Positions 23,307 through 30,223 of a stretch of 34,144 nucleotides of DNA are shown piece after piece. The notes beneath the pieces are model-generated. The model did not search any database and was not told the origin of the DNA. It worked only from the letters and a program-made list of their open reading frames with translations. This DNA comes from an uncultured Saprospiraceae bacterium (GTDB lineage Bacteria; Bacteroidota; Bacteroidia; Chitinophagales; Saprospiraceae). Each line of letters opens with the position of its first letter. Within the stretch, counting starts at the first letter, position 1. The stretch lies in NCBI GenBank assembly GCA_937926205.1, contig CALEYL010000048.1, forward strand, positions 1 to 34,144. The letters run 5' to 3'. Both the position numbers and the translations under genes were made by a program.

Positions 23307-26159
23307 TCACCTTCGGTTTCCTTCCACCACTACCCGCTTCGTTGCATCCGGCAGTCCTTCCGATTTTATCCGGATGAGGTAAAGTCCGCTGTGAAGCGAT
23401 GAAAGATCAAGAGGTGTCGTCCTTTCCACGGCATCCATTTCTACGATTTTCACCGCTTTGCCGTTCACATCGTACAATTCCAGACGCAGGGCGCGATTCC
23501 GGTAAGCGTTCAGATCCAGATTCAATTCCCCCGTTGTCGGGTTGGGATAAGCGCTGAATTCGGGCGCAGCAGTCGGGATAAGTCCGGTCACCGGACGAAC
23601 GAGGGGCATGACATCCACGACTTCCACATTGGCAAAAGTGGCGCTAACGGTGCTGTTTTGCCCGTAGTTGGTGACGACCAGTCCGATTTCAATGCAATTT
23701 GCCATGCTCACGGTGACGGCCATCGCTTGATACCACTGCACGCCATTGGGCGAGGTATAGCCCACAAACTGATTGCCCGTGCGCACAAGGCGCAGCCAAT
23801 AGCGATTCTGGCTGGGAAATTGCTGCGGAAAGGCCGTGCCGTTGGTCGTATAGCGCACTTCCCGACGGCTGAGGTTGCTCAGGTTGGTCAGCAACTGCAC
23901 TTTTTTGCCGCCGCCGGCATTGCTTTCGCGCATGGTGAGACCCGCCCAACCGAGGCTGCTGCCGCTGATGCTGGTAACTTGCGCTGTCAGGCTGCCATCG
24001 CCGCAAAGGTCGTGTTGTGCAAAAGCCATTTCGTCGCTGTTGAAGGGACTGCTGAAATAGCAATCCTCACTTGTGGCAGTAAAGACTTCACTCGGCACAT
24101 CATAAGTAATCTCGTTGCCGTTCACGCAATTGATGCCATTCGGCTGCTGGCTCCAGCCACAGGGCAGCCCGTCTACCGTCACCATGCTAACACAACTGGC
24201 CGTGTTGCCGGAAGCGTCTTCGATGGTGACCGTTACCGGAATGACATTGCCCAATTCTTCACAGGGAATGGCCGGCGGGTTTGCACTGACAAAAAATACC
24301 GGTCCGCAGTTGTCACTGCTGGCGGCCTGGTTCCAGATGTCAGCCGGGTTCAGTACAATTTCTTCTTCTCCGTTGAAAACAATCGTGTGGTTTTTGCAAA
24401 CCGCCACGGGGGGAATGTTGTCTTCCACCGTTACCGTCGCATCGCAGGTATTGGTGTTGCCGTTGCCGTCATTTACTGTCACGGTAACTATGACCGGGGC
24501 GCCGACGTCACTGCAACTCACCGTCACTGGCGCATAGCTTTGGAGGTTGACCTCCCCGCAATTGTCGGAAGAGGCTGCGGCATTATACACATCTTCAGGT
24601 TTGATGTTGTAAACACCCATGGCATTCAATTGCACGGTTGGATTGAAGCAGACGGGCATGGGTAAATCATTGTCCACGCCGGCATTTACAGTGACCATGA
24701 CTTCATCGAAACAGGTTTCGTTGTAAATACCGTCAATGGCCCGCAGAGTATAATCTCCGGGCGGCAGGTTGCTGAAAAGCCCGCTGCTGTTGGAGGCGTT
24801 GACGGGACCGGTCAGGGTATACGAAACGGTAGCCATATTCCCGGAAATGAGTGCGCTGATGGAGCCATCGTCCGCATCGGGGCAGCTCTCATCGCCCACA
24901 ACCGCGCCCACATCAATATTGCAAAGGGTGCCGCAGGAACTCAGGCAGCCTCTGGAATCAATGTGATCCTGTATGCGGGTGGTGTTGTTTGCCGTCCAGG
25001 TGGTGGCCCCGCAAACGATGTTGGGAAACATAATGGTGCTGGAATTGGCTTCGCTGTGCACCCCGTCCCAGAGGTGGCCGAGTTCGTGAGCGCTCAGGGC
25101 CCGCAGACAGTTGCTGCTGTTTGAAAAATCTTCGCAGACGTTGTAGCGCTCGCTGCCGCATATCCCCCCAATGGTTTGGGCGCAGCCAATCAGCCCGAAA
25201 TTGTCGGGATCACCGCCGCAGCCCTGGATGTCGCGGGCCGTCCAGATCTGTCCCACATCGTGGCTCAGGAAATTGGCAGGCGCCCAGACTGAAAAGTCGT
25301 CGAGAATGTCGAAGGCTTCGTCAGAAGCCGTCCAGGGGTCAGCCATTGCCGATGTCGGCACAAACTGGTCGACGATGAGGTAGTCGAGGTTGAAAACATC
25401 GTAAAGCGGCTCCATGTTGTTGGTCACCGTGATGATGAAATCATTGACCGCCGCCACGCTGCCGTAGCGCTGAAACATCAGGAAATCGCCTGCAGTGGCC
25501 ATTTCCACTTCCCAGCAGGCCATTTTTTCGACACCTTCCTCCTTCTCTTTACGGTAGTGGCCTTCTTCGTGTTTTTTCTGCTCTTCCACTGCGGTGAAGG
25601 TACACTCGACAGACGGATCGCTGAGCACATCCGATGCCCGGTAGACGAAATAGTAATCGCTTCCTGCCCGGGGTACGACCCTTTGCAAAGGCTCCACAAA
25701 CCAGTTGTCGCCTTCGGCTTCGATCATGCCGATGACGTATTCTGGCGTAATGGTGAAGCGCACAAGCTCTCTCTTAGCACCCTGAGTGCCGCGGAAAGTG
25801 ATGTTGGGACGTCGGGGCAACACAATGGGCCCGGCATCGGTGAGCGCCACTTCGCGGTAATTGGGTCCGCGCAGGTCGTGGTAGTCCAATTGCAAATCCC
25901 AGCTGTGCTTTTCCCCCAGTGCGAGGGTAAACTGAAAACGGTTTCCGGGTTTCGACAGCGCATAAATCTGCGTTGCGTCGATCCGGTAAACCTCGTAGGC
26001 GCTGAAACTTTTGTCCAGTTCAGCATCTTTGAAGTCAATGGCGCTTGCCACAACCCTCGTTTGGGCTGAAATCATGGCAGGCAGGGCCATCAACAGCAGG
26101 CACGAAACGATGCCTTTCAGGGTGTTTCGATTCTTTTGAAGCGGATTTTGTGTAAACAT
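23307..26159 (-). CDS. Secreted zinc metallopeptidase with immunoglobulin-like repeats and T9SS type A tail
   Basis: The 950-residue product has a signal peptide (about 1-33, ending ISAQ) and a propeptide-like region. The catalytic domain (about 215-405) has zinc motif His358-Glu359...His362...His368 in HELGHLWDGVH and a likely Met-turn at Met377 (STIMFPN). The peptidase looks like a reprolysin/M12B-type metzincin, but the usual Gly of HExxHxxGxxH is replaced by Asp365, with Gly one place later. Cysteines around 314-351 suggest disulfides. Then come a SprB-like unit (about 415-495), two HYR-like repeats (about 500-665, DNIPPVAVCKN), a DUF1349-like beta-sandwich (about 685-848) and a type A sorting tail (about 866-950, YPNPTTGELNLDL). 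It is exported by the type IX system and probably degrades extracellular protein. A good promoter lies 110 nt upstream. Confidence 0.88.
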   Translation of the reverse strand: MFTQNPLQKNRNTLKGIVSCLLLMALPAMISAQTRVVASAIDFKDAELDKSFSAYEVYRIDATQIYALSKPGNRFQFTLALGEKHSWDLQLDYHDLRGPNYREVALTDAGPIVLPRRPNITFRGTQGAKRELVRFTITPEYVIGMIEAEGDNWFVEPLQRVVPRAGSDYYFVYRASDVLSDPSVECTFTAVEEQKKHEEGHYRKEKEEGVEKMACWEVEMATAGDFLMFQRYGSVAAVNDFIITVTNNMEPLYDVFNLDYLIVDQFVPTSAMADPWTASDEAFDILDDFSVWAPANFLSHDVGQIWTARDIQGCGGDPDNFGLIGCAQTIGGICGSERYNVCEDFSNSSNCLRALSAHELGHLWDGVHSEANSSTIMFPNIVCGATTWTANNTTRIQDHIDSRGCLSSCGTLCNIDVGAVVGDESCPDADDGSISALISGNMATVSYTLTGPVNASNSSGLFSNLPPGDYTLRAIDGIYNETCFDEVMVTVNAGVDNDLPMPVCFNPTVQLNAMGVYNIKPEDVYNAAASSDNCGEVNLQSYAPVTVSCSDVGAPVIVTVTVNDGNGNTNTCDATVTVEDNIPPVAVCKNHTIVFNGEEEIVLNPADIWNQAASSDNCGPVFFVSANPPAIPCEELGNVIPVTVTIEDASGNTASCVSMVTVDGLPCGWSQQPNGINCVNGNEITYDVPSEVFTATSEDCYFSSPFNSDEMAFAQHDLCGDGSLTAQVTSISGSSLGWAGLTMRESNAGGGKKVQLLTNLSNLSRREVRYTTNGTAFPQQFPSQNRYWLRLVRTGNQFVGYTSPNGVQWYQAMAVTVSMANCIEIGLVVTNYGQNSTVSATFANVEVVDVMPLVRPVTGLIPTAAPEFSAYPNPTTGELNLDLNAYRNRALRLELYDVNGKAVKIVEMDAVERTTPLDLSSLHSGLYLIRIKSEGLPDATKRVVVEGNRR

Positions 26160-26277
26160 AACTATCAGTGATTGGTGAAATAATCAAGCCATCACTGGCG
26201 CGAAGGGAACGCGCAGCACCAACCGGAGTTTAAACTTTTGTGGGTATAAATTGATATTGGGAGGGAAAAACGTTTTT

Positions 26278-26308
26278 CAAATATAGGGGAAAAAGGCGGA
26301 GTTTCAAA
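26278..26308 (-). promoter_or_regulatory. Promoter of the metallopeptidase gene
   Basis: On the minus strand TTTG (26308-26305), a 19-nt spacer and TATATTTG (26285-26278) match the Bacteroidota consensus exactly. The leader is about 110 nt. Confidence 0.75.
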
Positions 26309-26409
26309 AAACAAGGAGATAATATTAATGCGTGGCTAGTGCGGCAGTATGCTTAAGCCAGTTGTAATATCTTGTTTATCATGTGATTAATGTTGTATTT
26401 GTCAAATTA

Positions 26410-26440
26410 CTCGTCCTACTACTGCAAGTGGCAGGACGAG
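26410..26440 (-). terminator. Hairpin after the nucleoside-permease-like gene, probable terminator
   Basis: Perfect 8-nt arms CTCGTCCT (26410-26417) and AGGACGAG (26433-26440) start 22 nt after the stop codon. On the minus strand only TAATTTG follows, so it is a weak intrinsic terminator at best. Confidence 0.5.
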
Positions 26441-26461
26441 CAGCCTCAAATACACAAATAC

Positions 26462-27664
26462 TCAATTACTCGACTCCTTCTCCCGAAAACTCAGCGCAAA
26501 CAACAACAAAATCACGCCCGCTATGCCCGCCGGAACCAGCCAGATGGTTTTCCAGTCGTGCCCGCCATCAGTAGCGTATGCATCCACAATGTAGCCTGAA
26601 ACATAGGAACCGATGAACATGCCCACACCGTAGGTAGCTAAGGTAATCAAGCCCTGTGCCGCGCTTTTGAAGCGTTCGCCTGCACGGTTATCGGTATAGA
26701 TCTGGCCGGTGACGAAGAAAAAGTCGTAGCAAATGCCGTGCAGCACGATGCCAAGGATCAGCATCCATGCGCCGCCGCCCGTATCGCCAAAAGCGAACAG
26801 CACATAGCGCAGCGCCCATGCCGCCATGCCCACCAACAGCATCTTTTTGACGCCGAGGCGTACAAAGAAGAACGGCATGAGCAACATAAACAGCACTTCC
26901 GACATCTGGCCCATGCTCATTTTGGCAGCAGCCCGCTCCATCCCCGTTTCGTTGAGGAAAGCATTGGTGAAATTGTAGTAAAATGCCAGGGGCACGCAAA
27001 TCAGGATGGAGGCCACAAAAAAGGTCAGAAAAGAACGGTCTTTCAGCAAACCCAGAGCATCAAGGCCAAGCAGGTCGTGCGCCGTCACTTTTTCATCGCG
27101 CGATTTTGGCGGTGGCGTATTGGGCAGGAAGAAGCTGAAGATACCCAGCAGCAAAGACGCGCCCGCAGCCATTTTAAAGGTCATTGCAAGCTGGTTGCCG
27201 CTTTCCCAGTTGAAGTAGCCGATGAGCAACCCCGCAATGATCCAGCCAATCGTACCCAGGACGCGCACGCCGGAGAACTCTTTTTCCGGATTTTTCATCT
27301 GCCTGAAAGAAATGGCATTTACCAAAGCCAGCGTAGGCATGTAGAGGATCATATAAGGCAGCACATAGGCGTAAAACCCTGAAAAATCAGAGGCCTGCGA
27401 AGCCTGCCAGAGCATTGCCGCGCCGATAAGATGCAAGACTCCGAGGATGCGCTGTGCCGCAAAAAAGCGATCGGCAATCAATCCGATGATGAAAGGGGCA
27501 ATAATGGCGCCTATGGATTGGGTTTGGTAAGCCAGGCCAATATCCACTCCTGAGGCTTTCAGTTGCGTGCCCAGAAAAGTACCCATGGTAACAAACCAGG
27601 CGCCCCAAATGAAAAATTCGAGGAACATCATGGCAGAAAGCTGAATGCGGATATTTTGGTTCAT
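26462..27664 (-). CDS. MFS transporter, nucleoside:H+ symporter (NupG/XapB-like) family
   Basis: The 400-residue product is hydrophobic throughout, with about twelve membrane segments. It has the family opening IQLSAMMFLEFFIWGAWFVTMG, then SIGAIIAPFIIGLIADRFFA, and a conserved second half with LHGICYDFFFVTGQIYTDN. Relatives in enteric bacteria import nucleosides. In Bacteroidota many members sit beside DUF1080 and sugar oxidoreductase genes, so a sugar or sugar derivative is possible here. It is the most distal gene of the minus-strand series from 33913 but is 353 nt from its neighbour, with palindromes in the gap, so it may have its own promoter. No clear consensus promoter was found. Confidence 0.85.
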   Translation of the reverse strand: MNQNIRIQLSAMMFLEFFIWGAWFVTMGTFLGTQLKASGVDIGLAYQTQSIGAIIAPFIIGLIADRFFAAQRILGVLHLIGAAMLWQASQASDFSGFYAYVLPYMILYMPTLALVNAISFRQMKNPEKEFSGVRVLGTIGWIIAGLLIGYFNWESGNQLAMTFKMAAGASLLLGIFSFFLPNTPPPKSRDEKVTAHDLLGLDALGLLKDRSFLTFFVASILICVPLAFYYNFTNAFLNETGMERAAAKMSMGQMSEVLFMLLMPFFFVRLGVKKMLLVGMAAWALRYVLFAFGDTGGGAWMLILGIVLHGICYDFFFVTGQIYTDNRAGERFKSAAQGLITLATYGVGMFIGSYVSGYIVDAYATDGGHDWKTIWLVPAGIAGVILLLFALSFREKESSN

Positions 27665-27790
27665 GATGATTGTCGGTTGAAATCGTTGGGAGGAGACTCC
27701 GTTAATAGCGCAATAAACAGGAGACAGCCCGGGTTTTAAACCAGCTCAATTGGTGTCATATATCTCACACTGTCAAGTTTTGGGCAAGAG

Positions 27791-27823
27791 AGATTTCCGA
27801 AATCTCGAAAATTTCGGAAATCT
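27791..27823. repeat. Perfect 13-nt inverted repeat upstream of the nucleoside-permease-like gene
   Basis: AGATTTCCGAAAT (27791-27803) and ATTTCGGAAATCT (27811-27823) are exact complements with a 7-nt loop. An overlapping alternative stem GAGATTT/AAATCTC lies at 27790-27806. The element is 127 nt before the start codon and has no T-run on either side. It may be an extragenic palindrome or an operator-like site. Confidence 0.6.
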
Positions 27824-27889
27824 GGCACTCACTTGATTCACAATACCTGGCAGCTTATCATACCCATTGATAATCAATTAAAAAATTTT

Positions 27890-27952
27890 CAGTCGGCCAG
27901 TTGGCAGCCTTCTGTCGGATTACTGCCAACTGAAGACTGTCAACTGCCAACT
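27890..27952. repeat. Inverted repeat of CAACTGC/CAGTTGG heptads
   Basis: CAGTTGGCAG (27898-27907) is the exact complement of CTGCCAACTG (27923-27932). The right side continues as 7-nt words CAACTGA, AGACTGT, CAACTGC, CAACTAA. It lies 66 nt past the stop of the upstream MFS gene. Confidence 0.7.
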
Positions 27953-28017
27953 AAAATAGCTGATTTGCTGTATTTTGTATGTTTCCGCTTAAATTCCGGA
28001 ATGACTCAATTAGCCAT

Positions 28018-29226
28018 TTATGCGGTAACGTGTTTTCGGTTGCGCATGTAAAAATACAAGCCGCCAAACAGCACGATCAATATGGCCGGGAAAATAGCCA
28101 GAGAGGCCAATGTCATCTGACCGGCGGCCAATTCAGCGGCTTCACCTGTATAGCCCTTAGCCATCGCCATGTCGCGGTTTTTTTCTAGCCAACCGCCGAT
28201 TATGGGGTTCCAGATGGACATGGCAAACATGCCTGCTCCGCCAATAAGCGACATCCCGAGGGCGCCTGTTTTGGGAATGAATTCTCCGGTAAAACCAATC
28301 ATCGTAGGCCAGAAATAACAGATGCCTATGGCAAACAGGACGGCAGCCACATACACCATCGGCCCCGTCACCTGACTCAGCATAAAAATGCCCAAAGCAG
28401 AAATAATGGCCGAAGTCCACAATACTCCGGTGGGATTGAGACGGTGCACCAAAGGGCCGGCAAAGTAGCGCCCAATGGCCATCAGGCCCGTGACGAGTGC
28501 CAGAATGAGCATCGGTTGAGCGCCTGCATTTCCCAAAATGCGCTCTACCCACTGGGTGGTTCCAAATTCAGTAGAAGCCGTCAGCGTCATACAAGCCGCA
28601 ATGAACAGGAACAGCGGATTCGCCAGACTTTTGATGTTGACGGCCGTAGAAGATTCCATGTGCTCGCTTTCCGGGAAGGTCTGACCAAAAATGAGGTAAG
28701 CATAGAGCAGGGTAGGTATCACCATGATGCCTATCTCTGCTTGCCAGCCCATACCCATGCTGCTCATCACCTGCGCTACGAGGCTGCCTATGACAATACC
28801 GCCGGGAAACCACACGTGGAAGCGGTTGAGCATCGTGGTTTTATTGCTGTGATACATATCGGCAATCATCGGATTGCACGCTGCTTCAACGCAACCATTG
28901 GCAAAACCAATAAAAAAGGTAGAAACCAGCAAGCCCCAAAAACCTCCGGCGGTGATGGTGAGCAACAAGCCCAGCAAATGGCTGATAAAGGCGCCCCACA
29001 TCATCTTTTTTGCGCCAAGTTGATTGTACAGCAAGCCGCCAATCATCATGGCTACAGGGAAACCGAGGAACGCCATGGAATTGACCCACCCCAACTGGGT
29101 GTCAGTCAGTTTGAATTGAGCGCCCAATTCGTTCAAAATTCCAGCCCGAATGGCGAATGTCATCGCAGTGACGACCAGGGCCACGCAGCTGGCCAGAAAC
29201 AAACGATCGCGGTTAATCTCTTTCAT
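28018..29226 (-). CDS. MFS transporter, sugar-permease-like (FHS-type)
   Basis: The 402-residue product has about twelve membrane segments. It starts MKEINRDRLFLASCVALVVT and includes LGWVNSMAFLGFPVAMMIGG, FFIGFANGCVEAACNPMIAD and a FHVWFPGGIVIGSLVAQ segment typical of fucose/glucose-galactose-type (FHS) permeases. It should import a monosaccharide or derivative across the inner membrane. Its first 33 residues are clearly related to the first 33 of the chimeric hydrolase-domain protein just upstream, and the leader sequences are also related. It is probably co-transcribed with the genes from 33913 on. Confidence 0.87.
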   Translation of the reverse strand: MKEINRDRLFLASCVALVVTAMTFAIRAGILNELGAQFKLTDTQLGWVNSMAFLGFPVAMMIGGLLYNQLGAKKMMWGAFISHLLGLLLTITAGGFWGLLVSTFFIGFANGCVEAACNPMIADMYHSNKTTMLNRFHVWFPGGIVIGSLVAQVMSSMGMGWQAEIGIMVIPTLLYAYLIFGQTFPESEHMESSTAVNIKSLANPLFLFIAACMTLTASTEFGTTQWVERILGNAGAQPMLILALVTGLMAIGRYFAGPLVHRLNPTGVLWTSAIISALGIFMLSQVTGPMVYVAAVLFAIGICYFWPTMIGFTGEFIPKTGALGMSLIGGAGMFAMSIWNPIIGGWLEKNRDMAMAKGYTGEAAELAAGQMTLASLAIFPAILIVLFGGLYFYMRNRKHVTA

Positions 29227-29265
29227 TTTTTGAATCTGTTTTTCGTTTTGTAAAATGGTTTAAAA

Positions 29266-29337
29266 GACGGTTGACGGTTGACGGTGGACGGTGGACGGCC
29301 CGTCTACCGTCTACCGTCTACCGTCTACCCTCTACCG
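29266..29337. repeat. GACGGTG/GTCTACC heptad inverted repeat, copy D
   Basis: The left arm has GACGGTT or GACGGTG units (29266-29298) and the right arm has CGTCTAC units (29301-29337), each with a 7-nt period. The right arm ends directly at the stop codon of the chimeric hydrolase gene. A related copy with different unit numbers lies at 30152-30223. Confidence 0.85.
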
Positions 29338-30114
29338 CTAAAAAGTCTTGATCTTAATATTCCGGAACCACACCTGATTGCCATGATCCTGCAGCGAAAT
29401 ATGACCTTTCCGGGCTTTGCCAAAATCGGGCATGTCTTTAAATTTACTGTTGGCAATCATTTGCGTCCACTGGCTGGTAAACATCTCGGTCTCGACTACT
29501 TTTTTGCCGTTGAGCCATTCTTTCAGCTTGCCGTTTTTGATGACCAACCGCACTTGATTCCATTGTCCTGCCGGTTTAACGGTTTCCTGCTTGCAGGAAA
29601 CCAGGTCGTACAAATCGCCGGCCCGGTGTTTTTGAATCAGGGCATCCGGGTGGCAGGTGTTGTCGAGCACCTGAATTTCCGGACCGGTTTGCCACACGTA
29701 GTCGTACTTATCCGAATCCACGACGTTGAAAATGATGCCGCTGTTGCCGCAGGGCGCAATTTTCCATTCTAAGCGCAATTCGTAATTTTCATACTCGCCT
29801 TCGGTGATGATGTCGCCGCCATCCACGGCCTGCCAGTCGCCGTTGGGATTTTTCTTTGCATCCAGCATGATGGCGCCATCTACGACTTTCCAGGCTGAGC
29901 CGATGGTTTGTTTTTTGAAATTGCGCCAGCCTTTCGTTGTTTTACCGTCGAAGAGCAGTTTCCATCCGGCCTTCTGTTCTGCGGCGCTGAGGGTATTGAG
30001 TGCAGCAGGCGCTGGTTCGTTCAGCATTCCTGTCTGATTAACAAAACTCATTGCCGTGATGATCAGGACCACGAAACTGGCCATAAAGAAACGACTGCGA
30101 TTTACGTATTTCAT
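29338..30114 (-). CDS. Chimeric 3-keto-disaccharide hydrolase domain (DUF1080) protein with an MFS-derived N-terminus
   Basis: The 258-residue product joins two sources. Residues 1-33 (MKYVNRSRFFMASFVVLIIT onward, ending GMLNE) are related to the N-terminus of the MFS transporter next door and would act here as a signal or membrane anchor. Residues about 40-258 are a DUF1080/3-keto-disaccharide hydrolase domain (KLLFDGKTTKGWRNFKKQ, GNSGIIFNVVDSDKY, GPEIQVLDNT, HRAGDLYDL), with only two differences from the last domain of the 1229-residue neighbour. This concanavalin-like fold cleaves 3-keto-glycosides in characterised members. The frame is open across the junction and the domain complete, so the protein is probably functional: a membrane-tethered or secreted extra copy of the domain. 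Confidence 0.88.
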   Translation of the reverse strand: MKYVNRSRFFMASFVVLIITAMSFVNQTGMLNEPAPAALNTLSAAEQKAGWKLLFDGKTTKGWRNFKKQTIGSAWKVVDGAIMLDAKKNPNGDWQAVDGGDIITEGEYENYELRLEWKIAPCGNSGIIFNVVDSDKYDYVWQTGPEIQVLDNTCHPDALIQKHRAGDLYDLVSCKQETVKPAGQWNQVRLVIKNGKLKEWLNGKKVVETEMFTSQWTQMIANSKFKDMPDFGKARKGHISLQDHGNQVWFRNIKIKTF

Positions 30115-30151
30115 TTTGTATCTGTTTTTCGTTTTGTGAAGAGGTGTAAAA

Positions 30152-30223
30152 GACGGTGGACGGTGGACGGTAGACGGTGGACGGTGGACGGGCCGTCTAC
30201 CGTCTACCGTCTACCCTCTACCG
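30152..30223. repeat. GACGGTG/GTCTACC heptad inverted repeat, copy E
   Basis: The left arm has six GACGGTG-type units (from 30152) and the right arm has GTCTACC units, ending with CTCTACCG directly at the stop codon of the 1229-residue gene. The period is 7 nt. Unit counts and exact words differ from copy D although the flanks are duplicated, so the units have changed since the duplication. Confidence 0.85.

Noticed and set aside
29266..30223. Heptad repeat regions as CRISPR arrays
   Set aside because: The units are 7 nt with no spacers, the two halves are inverted, and no cas gene is nearby.
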